The translations under genes were made by a program, and so were the position numbers. This document shows, piece by piece, positions 7,720-16,060 of a stretch of DNA of 18,306 nt. How positions within the stretch are numbered: the first letter of the stretch is position 1; each line of letters opens with the position of its first letter. This DNA is from Verrucomicrobia bacterium UBA1200 (GTDB lineage Bacteria; Verrucomicrobiota; Kiritimatiellia; RFP12; UBA1067), in the NCBI GenBank assembly GCA_002309765.1, contig DBXY01000012.1, positions 1,604 through 19,909 on the forward strand. Direction: 5' to 3'. The notes beneath the pieces are model-generated. The model was given only the letters and a program-made list of their open reading frames with translations. It had not been told where the DNA came from and ran no database searches.

Positions 7720-10357
7720 TACTCTGCGCCTGACGGAATTCGACTTTTCGCAGAAAACGGATTTGGAGACAGGTGAAAGCGATCAATCCAACCCCCAGAA
7801 ACCACGCCATGGTGGTGGCTGTGCTGAAACGGAGATTATTGTACGCCTCTTTCCAGATTGCCAAACTCAGCACGTTGGTTGAATCGCCCGGACCGCCAAA
7901 AGTGAGAAGGAATATGCTCCCCATTCCTTGAAACGCGGCAATGAAAGCACCAACGAAATTAATCACCATCAGCGGCAACAGTTGCGGCAGGGTAATGTGC
8001 CTGAACCTGGCAAATATCCCCGCGCCGTCAATCGCCGCCGCCTCGTAATAGTCCGGCGGCAACGAATGCAATGCCGCCACATAAATCAAACTGGACATTC
8101 CCGCGCCGGCCCACACTCCCGGCAGAATGCAACACACCATCGCCCATGCCGGATCTTGCAGCCAACTCTGTTTGGCGATTCCCAGCCCGGACAGTAACTG
8201 GTTGAGCATACCGTTTTCGGTGGGGTCGTACATAAGTTTCCAGAGCAACGCGATTACCAAGGCGCTGGTGAGATGCGGCAGAAAATACAATGTGCGGTAG
8301 AAAATCTTCCCTCGCGGAATCTCCGACAACATCAGTGCCAAGAAAATCGGCGTCAAGAACCCCAACAGCAGGGTCAACGCCACATATTCCAACGTCCGTC
8401 CCCAAGCTTTCCAGAAACCGGAATCGGTGGCGACCATGATGAAATTGTCCAACCCGCTCCACGACGACTCCCCTACTATTCGGTAATTTTGAAACGCCAT
8501 CACCGCTCCGCGCAACAACGGGTAGTAACTCCAAATCGCGATCGACAACACTGCCGGAGCAAGCATCACCCAAGGAGACAAACGAAATCTTTTAGAAAGC
8601 CCTGACGACGCTTCAAAGGGTGTTGCGCACGATTTCCGGTTCCACATCCAACCGCACACCAGCAAGCAAATCAACGCCACTCCGAGAATCACCCGCGCCA
8701 ACGGGCGGCGGCGGTCCAACACTTCACGCGGCATCTCAAACATCAGTCCCCGGTTTGCCTCGTCATTTATGCCTTTCAGCGCAGCGGCGTAATCGAAATC
8801 CTCGCCGTTGTCGGAAAGCATAATACCCAAGAACCGGCGGTCAACCAAATCCGAAACCGCCTGCCAGAATCCCGCGTAAGGTTCCGTCCTTGCCAAGATT
8901 TCACCCTTTGCCAACCGGTCGTAATTCTTACGTATACCGGCCGGCACTTCTTCCAGATATTCATCGAATCCCAACCGGTGGAGATCGGACGGCGTACACC
9001 ATCGGGCATGGCCTTCCAAAACTTTCTGCCGGACGGTTTCGTCGTTCACCTCTGGGCTGGTAAGCTGTTCCACGCATTTCCAAATTAAGTCACGCTCGGA
9101 CTTGGGCCGCTTCCCAACGCCTTCGGTCATACTGTAAAAATGTTTATGCGCCTGAAAAACCGGCTTCATGCCCGGCTTGGCGGCGGGGAACGGCATAATG
9201 CCGACCATGTCTGGCGGCAGGTTGAGATCTTGGGTCAGCTGCTCCATCATTTCCGCACCGGAAAAGAGTGCCACCACTTCGCCTTGGGCAAACAGCTGCG
9301 GCAACTCCTGAGTCAACCGCGGCAACGGCCGCACCACTCCCCTGAAGATATCGGCATCGGTAAACTCCACGGCCTTACCCGACGCGGAAACCACCTTGTG
9401 CGCGGCGATCGCTTCTGGCGTCAAGTCTATCGGTTCGCCGCTGTCCGGGTCGCGAATCCAAGGCTCCCAAATTAATTTGCGGTAAAACGCGGCAGCGGAC
9501 AAAGCCTCTTCGGAATCAAAGTTTGCACGCCATTCCCCCTGCACCTGCGACAAATCTTCGCCAGTGTCGGGAGCGATGAATCGGGTCTCTTCCATCGCAA
9601 AAACGTAACTCTTCCCGGTGGTAGGCGAGATGCGCACGTTGACGATTGGGGAGCCGCCGGCGGACTGCATCCAGGGCAGCCAGCTCCAAGGGCGGTTTTC
9701 CGCGCCAAAGGCGCGTTGGCCGCGCTGAACCTTTGCCCCGGCGATACGACGGCGCGGGAAGGTAAGCCGCTGGCACCAGCGGTAAAACTCGTCCCAGGTT
9801 TCCGGCGTGTACTCCGGATCTATCCCCGCCTGCTGAACCAGATCCTTGCGGTAAACGATTCCGTAATACCAAATGCCCGAAACCGGAACCCCGTAAACCT
9901 TACCATCACGGGTTGCGACCCGACGCCAAAGTTCCGGGACATTCTTCCACCCCGGCCAACGGGCTTCCGTATCACTTATCTGCCCGTCGCCGTCCAAGTC
10001 TTCTCCGATCCATTCGTTGAGCGGATAGATAAAGCCTTGGTCGATGTCATGGCGGATGATATGAAACCAGCAGAAATAAATGTCGGGCGCGGTGCCGCCA
10101 GCCAGCGACAGCATAAACGGAGCGCGACCGCCGGCACCTGGCAGGGACAGCCCGCCCCACTTCTGCGGCATCAGATCGGGTTCCTGCCGGGCGAATTTAG
10201 TTATCTGGGCGGTTACCGGATTCTCCGGTCGGTCGGGATCGTACCCCTGAAGGAAAGTCACCGGTACCGGATCGGAAAACGCGAAGACCGCCGCCAACAG
10301 CGCTGGTAGCGCCAGCATCAGACGGAAATGTAAAATATGGCGGTTAACGGTCAACAT
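7715..10357 (-). CDS. ABC transporter solute-binding protein fused to MalF-type permease
   Basis: An 880-residue one-chain transporter subunit. Residues 1-28 are a signal/anchor segment. About 30-540 form a family 1 extracellular solute-binding fold (GGTAPDIYF; DGKVYGVPVSG; ALFSGAEMM). A linking membrane helix lies at about 553-571, then a basic cytoplasmic stretch, then a six-helix permease. The permease carries the EAA loop contacting the ATPase (E772, in EAAAIDGAGIFARF) and late motifs TFGGPGDST. Separate binding protein and permease are usual; here the receptor is tethered to the channel. A canonical EF-hand loop, DLDGDGQISDTE, sits at 120-131 inside the binding domain. The start overlaps the previous gene by 14 bases, implying coupling. 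No MalG-type partner and no ATPase are in the window. The substrate is probably a sugar or oligosaccharide, by context only. Confidence 0.92.
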   Translation of the reverse strand: MLTVNRHILHFRLMLALPALLAAVFAFSDPVPVTFLQGYDPDRPENPVTAQITKFARQEPDLMPQKWGGLSLPGAGGRAPFMLSLAGGTAPDIYFCWFHIIRHDIDQGFIYPLNEWIGEDLDGDGQISDTEARWPGWKNVPELWRRVATRDGKVYGVPVSGIWYYGIVYRKDLVQQAGIDPEYTPETWDEFYRWCQRLTFPRRRIAGAKVQRGQRAFGAENRPWSWLPWMQSAGGSPIVNVRISPTTGKSYVFAMEETRFIAPDTGEDLSQVQGEWRANFDSEEALSAAAFYRKLIWEPWIRDPDSGEPIDLTPEAIAAHKVVSASGKAVEFTDADIFRGVVRPLPRLTQELPQLFAQGEVVALFSGAEMMEQLTQDLNLPPDMVGIMPFPAAKPGMKPVFQAHKHFYSMTEGVGKRPKSERDLIWKCVEQLTSPEVNDETVRQKVLEGHARWCTPSDLHRLGFDEYLEEVPAGIRKNYDRLAKGEILARTEPYAGFWQAVSDLVDRRFLGIMLSDNGEDFDYAAALKGINDEANRGLMFEMPREVLDRRRPLARVILGVALICLLVCGWMWNRKSCATPFEASSGLSKRFRLSPWVMLAPAVLSIAIWSYYPLLRGAVMAFQNYRIVGESSWSGLDNFIMVATDSGFWKAWGRTLEYVALTLLLGFLTPIFLALMLSEIPRGKIFYRTLYFLPHLTSALVIALLWKLMYDPTENGMLNQLLSGLGIAKQSWLQDPAWAMVCCILPGVWAGAGMSSLIYVAALHSLPPDYYEAAAIDGAGIFARFRHITLPQLLPLMVINFVGAFIAAFQGMGSIFLLTFGGPGDSTNVLSLAIWKEAYNNLRFSTATTMAWFLGVGLIAFTCLQIRFLRKVEFRQAQSN

Positions 10358-12152
10358 GGCAACGGAACAGCTGCTCCATGTGGAATTTCAGCATCTGGTC
10401 AACGGTCTCCTCTCGACGGTTCCCGTAGTAATAGTATGAATAGTAATAATTACGGGGCGGCTGTAGCGAGGCGTAAAGATTGCGCATGGCGGCGGCGGCG
10501 AGACGGTGGCGACCGGCCAAAGCCGCCACCCGTCCTTGCAGAAGCAGATTAATTTTAGACGACCGGTTGTCGCCATCCTGCAACGTCTCCGCGTCCAACA
10601 TCAAGGCAGACGCCAACTGCCAAGCACGGTTGGCAACCAAAATCTGGGTGCGCAACTCAAGGTACGCCGGCGCACGTTTTTCTTTGCAGGTTCGTTTCAG
10701 TTCGGCCAGCATCACCCCATTGGTGAGCCGGGCCGCCTCCGCCGCGGTTATGCTGTAAGAAAAAGAGGCGCGGAACTGGCGTTCCTGCAATTCCAGTTTG
10801 GCGACCAAATCCACCGGAATCATCCGGCGCCCGTTACGCAAATTGGCCTTCCAATCGGCATACCTGAGAGCGGTGGCGAAATCAAGCATCCAGAAATCCT
10901 TGCCGCGGCGGAAAACAATGTGATGCCCGTCTTCCAGCAACTTCATGCCTTCCACCTCCCCTTCCCCAACCGGCAGCACGGTTCGGGCTACAGCGCTTCC
11001 GTCCGTATCGGAAATCTCCAGTTTGTTTCCTGATTGCAAAGCCAATTTCCAGCGCTGATAGGCGGTTATTTGTCGCGAAATGCTGCGGTCCGGCGTTTCA
11101 GATACGCTCGCCTCGGTCGAACGTTGCATTTTACCGGTGACGGGATTCAGTTTCACCGCCCAAGTGCGGGAGACGGAATCCCCGTCAAACGTACTGCGCA
11201 AAATTGCTGAGAACTGGTCACCGGTGTAGGTGGCAAGCGTGGAAAGCACCTCGGTACTGTCTGCGCCGTCCCAAGCCCGATGATCCAGAAGCAGATCTTG
11301 GGTAAGCGAATCGTAAACTCGAATATGGCCGCGCTCAAGGTTGTACTTGAACATTCCGTTGCCGGAAAACACCGTGAACGCGTCGCCGGTACCGGCATAG
11401 AAAAAGCCGGGCAACGCCGACTCCGAATATCCGGTTACCGCCCCGCCGACATCAGTGGTGTAAACGATTCCGCCTTGGACTGTTACCACATCGCCAGGAT
11501 ATTGCCTGCTCGGTTCGGCGACGGCATTGTTGTCAGGAATCACCGTTCTTTTCGCGATTTGGCGAATGTCGGCCGGTTTACCTTGTTCATCAATCTCGAT
11601 GCAAAAATCACGTCCGTTCTGGGTGTATTCGACAAAACAATGGTTGTTGGTCCATACGATTAACCCGCCGTAATCTTCCGGCCACTCCAAACGCTGTTTC
11701 CACAACCAGCGTTCCGAACTAAAATCGTACAGCGCGACCAATTTTCTTTTAAGGTTGTCGGTTTCGGCGCTGACCGCCAGCACGTAGCGGCTATCATCGG
11801 AAAACAACCAGCTCAAACGCTCGTTACGGTCCGGGGAATCAACGCGGACCAAAATCTCCGGCGATGCTGCACACTCAGCCCAAATCCGCAAATTGATCGC
11901 GTCGGTGTCAATCCCGGAATCACGCAAATGCTGCCGGGTTGCCATCAACTCGTCCATGCCATAATCCAAATCCGCGATTTGCTGATTTTCCAAAACGGCA
12001 AGCGCCGGTGACGGTTTGCGGTGCTTAGGGGGACGGCGATTCATCCAATACAGAGCGAACAATGCCGCCAACAACGGCGGCAAACAAAAAGCCAAAATCA
12101 CCGAAAGCGTCGGTTTGATTTTGATCCCGTCATTTCTTTTTCCCAGTTGCAT
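10344..12152 (-). CDS. Membrane-anchored propeller-like protein of unknown function
   Basis: A 602-residue protein I do not recognise as a named family. A membrane helix lies at about 15-37 (LSVILAFCLPPLLAALFALY) followed by basic residues (NRRPPKHRK). Residues about 90-420 show repeating beta segments of the kind found in WD40 or PQQ-like propellers (LSWLFSDDSRYVLAVS, LVALYDFSSERW, GNKLEISDTDG). The rest is mainly helical and TPR-like, and near the end is a tyrosine-rich run NYYYSYYYYGN. I chose ATG 12152, one base after the DUF2851 stop; the upstream candidate at 12179 is a TTG inside that gene. GGAAGG lies before the ATG. It lies between DUF2851 and the transporter fusion, overlapping the latter by 14 bases, so it may assist or sense the transporter (inference). 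The side of the membrane on which the propeller lies is unproven. Confidence 0.8.
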   Translation of the reverse strand: MQLGKRNDGIKIKPTLSVILAFCLPPLLAALFALYWMNRRPPKHRKPSPALAVLENQQIADLDYGMDELMATRQHLRDSGIDTDAINLRIWAECAASPEILVRVDSPDRNERLSWLFSDDSRYVLAVSAETDNLKRKLVALYDFSSERWLWKQRLEWPEDYGGLIVWTNNHCFVEYTQNGRDFCIEIDEQGKPADIRQIAKRTVIPDNNAVAEPSRQYPGDVVTVQGGIVYTTDVGGAVTGYSESALPGFFYAGTGDAFTVFSGNGMFKYNLERGHIRVYDSLTQDLLLDHRAWDGADSTEVLSTLATYTGDQFSAILRSTFDGDSVSRTWAVKLNPVTGKMQRSTEASVSETPDRSISRQITAYQRWKLALQSGNKLEISDTDGSAVARTVLPVGEGEVEGMKLLEDGHHIVFRRGKDFWMLDFATALRYADWKANLRNGRRMIPVDLVAKLELQERQFRASFSYSITAAEAARLTNGVMLAELKRTCKEKRAPAYLELRTQILVANRAWQLASALMLDAETLQDGDNRSSKINLLLQGRVAALAGRHRLAAAAMRNLYASLQPPRNYYYSYYYYGNRREETVDQMLKFHMEQLFRCHVDR

Positions 12153-12153
12153 A

Positions 12154-13614
12154 TTAAACCGTTTCCTTCCCTTTCTCAAGCGCGGCCGCCAAGCGGCATC
12201 CCGCGCAACCGGGTTGAGCGTTCAAACAAAAATCCAGATACACCTGCAACAGCCCCTGCTGGAGCAACCCGTTGTCCGCATACAGCGCGGGATTGTGATC
12301 GCGTCCAAACAGATACCATGCGGCTTGTTTCATCGGGGCGGACAAATCCTCGGCCGGCAGTCGGCGCAAGGTTTGGTCCTCCGGCCAGCGTCCTTCAGCC
12401 AACGCCAGCGGAAGCACGATATTGGTAAGCATCGCGGCGGCGCGCGAATCGCCGAGCAAGGTGATGTCCTGCTCGCCAGGAGATGACGCAAAAGTCAGCC
12501 GACTGTTCCAAAACGGCCAGCGGCAACGCCGCGTAAAACAGTCTGCCGCCTGAGACTGCCAACGGCGGCCCGGCTCCATCGACACGGCATCGATAGAGTC
12601 CAACAAAGCGGGACTGCCGGTGAAGAGACAAGCGGCGGCGGCAATCCGCCGCACCGGAGAGTTCTGGGGACGAATGCCGCCCAACGACCAGGTCGGCAAA
12701 GGCTCCGGCTCATACTCGCCCGCCACCCGCCACCAGCGGTTCCATAAGGCAAGCAGCTCGCGCTGTCCGGCATCGTCGGGCGCGCAATCCGGCTGGGGCA
12801 ACAAACCGGACAATCCCAACAACCGCGCTTCGGCGTCCTCACGGCACAACCCGGAAATCACCGCATACGGCAACCGCCGGGACAAATCGCGGAACGGTTC
12901 CTGATTGTGCTTATATCCCAGCGCGGCCATGATTTCTTCGTAAAACACCTGGTAACGGTCGCCCAACGTTTCCAACCGCTGCGCTATTCGCAATGCCTTT
13001 ACGCGCAAACGGTACTGTCCGGCGGCGGTAAGCAGACGCACCGCCAAGTCGGGATCCCGCGCCAAGAATCGCGAACACGGGCAAGGCGTTTCCGGCAGCA
13101 CCTGATGCGGATAAGCCTTTACATCGATGTCGCCCAACGAAAATCCCGGACGCGACATCAGCGGTTCGCACAGTGATAGCGAAACCGCGCCGGGCGGCAG
13201 AGTGGACGGCTGTGCTCCTCCGGTCCATGTGACATGCGCCACCACATTGCGGTAAGCGGGATCGGAACCGTGGCCGTGAAGCGTCCAATCTGACGGACGG
13301 ATGTGGACTTCAACGTCTCCGAAAAGTTGGCGGTTTCCCGGCTGCACCAACAGTCTCGCGTTGAAGAAATCCGGCCCAGCCTCAAGATTCCATTCTCCGG
13401 GGCTGAGCACGGTCACTGTCTCGCCGTTGGCTAAACGGAAAACCGACGGACGGTAACGGGAATCAAACCAAACGCACTGCAAATGGCGTTCGGTCCAGAA
13501 AAAGTTGGCGACATACGCGCCCTGACGCTCGCCGCACGAGCTTCCGAAAACCCCAGTGAGGATTCCGGAATACCAATCGGCGAGATTCAGCGCCATGCCG
13601 CCGAACCTGTTCAT
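12154..13614 (-). CDS. DUF2851 family protein
   Basis: A 486-residue protein matching DUF2851, a family without a known function. The visible family pattern is an early tryptophan-rich stretch, VTVLSPGEWNLEAGPDFFNA, then GDVEVHIRPSDW (from residue 99) with LHGHGSDPAYRNVVAHV. The paired acidic and histidine residues (DVEVH, DW, HGH) would suit metal or nucleic acid chemistry, but this is a guess. Cysteines cluster at CPCS in the middle and near the C-terminus (CLNAQPGCAGC), a possible metal site. The start ATG 13614 overlaps the isomerase stop as ATGA, so translation is probably coupled; ATG 13596 is an alternative. It has no signal peptide and looks cytoplasmic, unlike its neighbours. Confidence 0.85.
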   Translation of the reverse strand: MNRFGGMALNLADWYSGILTGVFGSSCGERQGAYVANFFWTERHLQCVWFDSRYRPSVFRLANGETVTVLSPGEWNLEAGPDFFNARLLVQPGNRQLFGDVEVHIRPSDWTLHGHGSDPAYRNVVAHVTWTGGAQPSTLPPGAVSLSLCEPLMSRPGFSLGDIDVKAYPHQVLPETPCPCSRFLARDPDLAVRLLTAAGQYRLRVKALRIAQRLETLGDRYQVFYEEIMAALGYKHNQEPFRDLSRRLPYAVISGLCREDAEARLLGLSGLLPQPDCAPDDAGQRELLALWNRWWRVAGEYEPEPLPTWSLGGIRPQNSPVRRIAAAACLFTGSPALLDSIDAVSMEPGRRWQSQAADCFTRRCRWPFWNSRLTFASSPGEQDITLLGDSRAAAMLTNIVLPLALAEGRWPEDQTLRRLPAEDLSAPMKQAAWYLFGRDHNPALYADNGLLQQGLLQVYLDFCLNAQPGCAGCRLAAALEKGKETV

Positions 13615-14504
13615 TTCGTTACACCCGACTGACGGCGCATGGTTTCCAGCGCCTTCGCCCACAGCTCCTCAATCGGCGGAGTGTGCGAACCGTCCTCGTT
13701 TTTCTTTTGGGGCCAACCGCATTCGCAGGAAATGCCGCCGGTGTAGCCGATATCGCGCAGCGCGGCGAAGTAGTCCGAGAAATCCTCGCCGTTAGTTCCG
13801 GGGCAAACCCGCCCTTTGTGCTCAGCAATGTGGCAATGGCGGATTTTGGCACCGGCCTTGCGAAAGTCGTCCGCAGGCTCTTTCTCGCACCGCATGTGGT
13901 AGAAGTCTCCCAACAGGCGGATGCGCGGCTTATCGATGAGGTCCACCATTTCAGACCCCTCCAGAACGGTCTGGAGATAGTTGGCCTCCTTCTTGTTCAG
14001 CGGCTCCAGCACCACGGTCACTTTACAGTCCGCGATCCGGTCACCCAGTTTACGGCAGAAGTCGATGAACTGGTCCTTCGCCTTCGCGATGTCGAAATCT
14101 TTGGGCGCGTTCCGCGCACCGCCGCTACCGAACACGATGCAAGTCATATTGATCAGGTCCGCCCGGCGGCAGGCCTTCTCGGCATAGTCGAGCGCCTTTT
14201 CGTGGAGCGGGTCCGGGCCGGTCAGTTTCAGGTCTTTGGGAAGGAACCCATTGCAAGAGCGGATCGGCAATGGAGAAGCCAACAGCTTATCGAGCTGCGG
14301 CTTGAAGGCCTCGTCCGAATCATTCGGGCGCAGCGTTCCCCCGACACCCAGCTCGATGAAGTCAAATCCGGCCTCCTTCATCTTCCCGGCCTTGTCCAGC
14401 CCCTGGCAGGCGCCGAAGAGGAACCTCGGCTTCGCCGGTTCAGCAGACGCCGCGCGGGCGAGGCCCGCAGCGGCGAGAGTTGTCATAAACGTTCTTCGTG
14501 TCAT
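13611..14504 (-). CDS. Tat-exported sugar isomerase/epimerase-like TIM barrel
   Basis: A 297-residue protein of the xylose isomerase-like/AP endonuclease 2 superfamily. ATG 14504 (MTRRTFM) gives a twin-arginine signal and has AAGG 9 bases upstream; the frame extends to 14663 but that part lies inside the oxidoreductase gene. Candidate metal ligands are E167 (VVLEPLN), D200 and H203 (LLGDFYHM), the histidines in CHIAEH, and E261 (CECGW). The ordinary family isomerises or epimerises sugars, or cleaves 3-keto-glycosides by elimination, with a divalent metal. Export rules out a normal sugar-phosphate role, since phosphosugars are cytoplasmic. It starts 10 bases after the oxidoreductase stop, so the two probably act in sequence outside the cytoplasm. 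The exact reaction is inference. Confidence 0.9.
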   Translation of the reverse strand: MTRRTFMTTLAAAGLARAASAEPAKPRFLFGACQGLDKAGKMKEAGFDFIELGVGGTLRPNDSDEAFKPQLDKLLASPLPIRSCNGFLPKDLKLTGPDPLHEKALDYAEKACRRADLINMTCIVFGSGGARNAPKDFDIAKAKDQFIDFCRKLGDRIADCKVTVVLEPLNKKEANYLQTVLEGSEMVDLIDKPRIRLLGDFYHMRCEKEPADDFRKAGAKIRHCHIAEHKGRVCPGTNGEDFSDYFAALRDIGYTGGISCECGWPQKKNEDGSHTPPIEELWAKALETMRRQSGVTK

Positions 14505-14514
14505 CGTATGGACC

Positions 14515-15942
14515 TTACGCTTTGATGCGGGAGTCATAGCCCTTGAAGACCTTGCCACCGGCGATAACCTCGCGGCGGGCAGGATCGAAAGTCGCACGCG
14601 ACCCGGTCCGGGCCGAGGCGTTGGCCATGATGAGGGCGATCGCGTGGGAGTAGCCGGCCTCAATCGGGGCGTTCGGGTTCTTCCGAGCGCGGACGCACTC
14701 CATCCAATTCCGCATGTGCGCGCTGGTCAACTGGTCCGCGCCAGTGTTCGCGCTGGTGACGACCACCTCTTTGGGTGCCGGCAGAGCCTTCTCTTCCCAC
14801 TTCTTGCCTTCAACACCCTCATTCGTGACCATCCGACGCCCCATATCGACACAACCGTTCGGACCGAAGTACTTCTCGATCGGCGACTCGCGGTTGGGGT
14901 TCGACCCGCCACCGCAGTTGTGCTGATGGCTCTGGAAGACGCACTGGAAGCCCTTACCCTTGACACCGCTCTGGCCGTATTCGAGTACGGTGGTGAAGGT
15001 GTCGTAGCTCACCCGCCCGTCAACCCACTGGTAGAGTCCGCCGGAAGAGACCGCGCTGGTCGGATAGGCATACCCGGTGAACCAGGCAACGGTATCGATC
15101 TGGTGGCACATCCACTGGCCCGGGGTCCCGGAGGAGAACGGCCAGAAGAGACGGAACTCAAGGTATTTGCGAGGATCGAACGGATAGCTCTTCGGGTCAC
15201 GGTCGAGCAACCAGAGATCCCAGTCGATGTCCTCCTGCTTCAGGGACTGGATCAGCTTCTCGCTGCGGCGCCAGCGCCGCGGCTGATTAACGTTCCACCG
15301 GAGATCGACGTATGAGATGTCGCCGAATTCGCCAGAGTTGATGTACTCCTTCGCCGCCTGATAGGATTTGCCGCTGCGGCGCTGGGAACCGATCTGCAGG
15401 ACCGCGCCCGGCGCGAAACCGGCCTTCCGCTTGGCATCCACGGCATCTTTCAGCATATTAGCGCTGTACATATCCTCAGCCAACGGCTTCTCGCAATAAG
15501 CGTCTTTCCCGGCCATCACCGCGTGGGCGGCGTGCTGGGCATGCTGGAAATCGGCGGTGGAGATGATCACGGCATCGATATCCTTCGCCTTTTCGTAAAG
15601 TTCGACATCGCTGGCGTATCCGGCAATGTCATGGCCGGTTTTCTCTTTCAGTTTGGGGATCGCCTCTTCGTTAAGACGTTTCTTCCAAAGGTCCGCCACA
15701 GCGACCAGATCGAAATTCAGCTCCTTGGCGTTTCCGAGGAAACATGGCAGCAGCGAGCTGCGGAAACGGTCGGAATAGCCGACGCACGCCACGCGGATGC
15801 GCTCATTCGCTCCGTTAACATTCTGCGAAGGTGCCTGCTGAGCCCGCAAAATCCCTGGCAACGCTGCACCGGCCATACCCGCGGAAGCGGTTTTCACAAA
15901 ACGCCGACGGGTGATGCCGTCCACTACGTCTTTAAGCTTCAT
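14515..15942 (-). CDS. Tat-exported Gfo/Idh/MocA family oxidoreductase
   Basis: A 475-residue protein with a twin-arginine signal (TRRRFVKT, R12-R14). An N-terminal Rossmann domain follows (RVACVGYSDRF at 50-60; the usual GxGxxG is degenerate), with the family lysine in EKPL (K152). The C-terminal alpha/beta domain has a candidate catalytic H280 in WMCHQID. Members use a tightly held NAD(P) to oxidise or reduce a sugar hydroxyl, often at C3; Tat export allows the cofactor to be loaded before export. ATG 15942 is set by AAAGGAG 8 bases upstream. It is first in the block running to the transporter, behind a probable promoter. It precedes the exported TIM-barrel gene by 10 bases, suggesting an oxidation-then-cleavage or isomerisation pair. 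The substrate is unknown. Confidence 0.92.
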   Translation of the reverse strand: MKLKDVVDGITRRRFVKTASAGMAGAALPGILRAQQAPSQNVNGANERIRVACVGYSDRFRSSLLPCFLGNAKELNFDLVAVADLWKKRLNEEAIPKLKEKTGHDIAGYASDVELYEKAKDIDAVIISTADFQHAQHAAHAVMAGKDAYCEKPLAEDMYSANMLKDAVDAKRKAGFAPGAVLQIGSQRRSGKSYQAAKEYINSGEFGDISYVDLRWNVNQPRRWRRSEKLIQSLKQEDIDWDLWLLDRDPKSYPFDPRKYLEFRLFWPFSSGTPGQWMCHQIDTVAWFTGYAYPTSAVSSGGLYQWVDGRVSYDTFTTVLEYGQSGVKGKGFQCVFQSHQHNCGGGSNPNRESPIEKYFGPNGCVDMGRRMVTNEGVEGKKWEEKALPAPKEVVVTSANTGADQLTSAHMRNWMECVRARKNPNAPIEAGYSHAIALIMANASARTGSRATFDPARREVIAGGKVFKGYDSRIKA

Positions 15943-15950
15943 GAGATGAA

Positions 15951-15957
15951 CTCCTTT
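15951..15957 (-). promoter_or_regulatory. Strong ribosome binding site
   Basis: AAAGGAG on the minus strand, 8 bases before ATG 15942, fixes the oxidoreductase start and its Tat signal. Confidence 0.75.
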
Positions 15958-16005
15958 CAGTGTTTTCCGTAAAAATCAAGAACTTCTCCAACATTGAACA
16001 TAAAC

Positions 16006-16034
16006 ATTGTACCAAAATTTAAATCGAATACCAA
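16006..16034 (-). promoter_or_regulatory. Probable promoter of the oxidoreductase operon
   Basis: On the minus strand TTGGTA (16034-16029) and TACAAT (16011-16006) are 17 bases apart, in an AT-rich gap, with the -10 about 64 bases before ATG 15942. This separates the operon from the glycyl radical genes upstream. Confidence 0.55.
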
Positions 16035-16060
16035 TAGAAAATTAACGAAATTTTATCTTT

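Noticed and set aside
12150..12179. TTG start at 12179 for the propeller protein
   Set aside because: It lies inside the DUF2851 gene; ATG 12152 directly after that gene's stop is the simpler choice and leaves the membrane helix near the N-terminus.
13683..14525. Plus-strand frame of 280 codons opposite the isomerase
   Set aside because: Antisense shadow without family features.
14236..15315. Plus-strand frame of 359 codons opposite the oxidoreductase
   Set aside because: Antisense shadow; the minus-strand protein has a Tat signal, family motifs and a good ribosome binding site.
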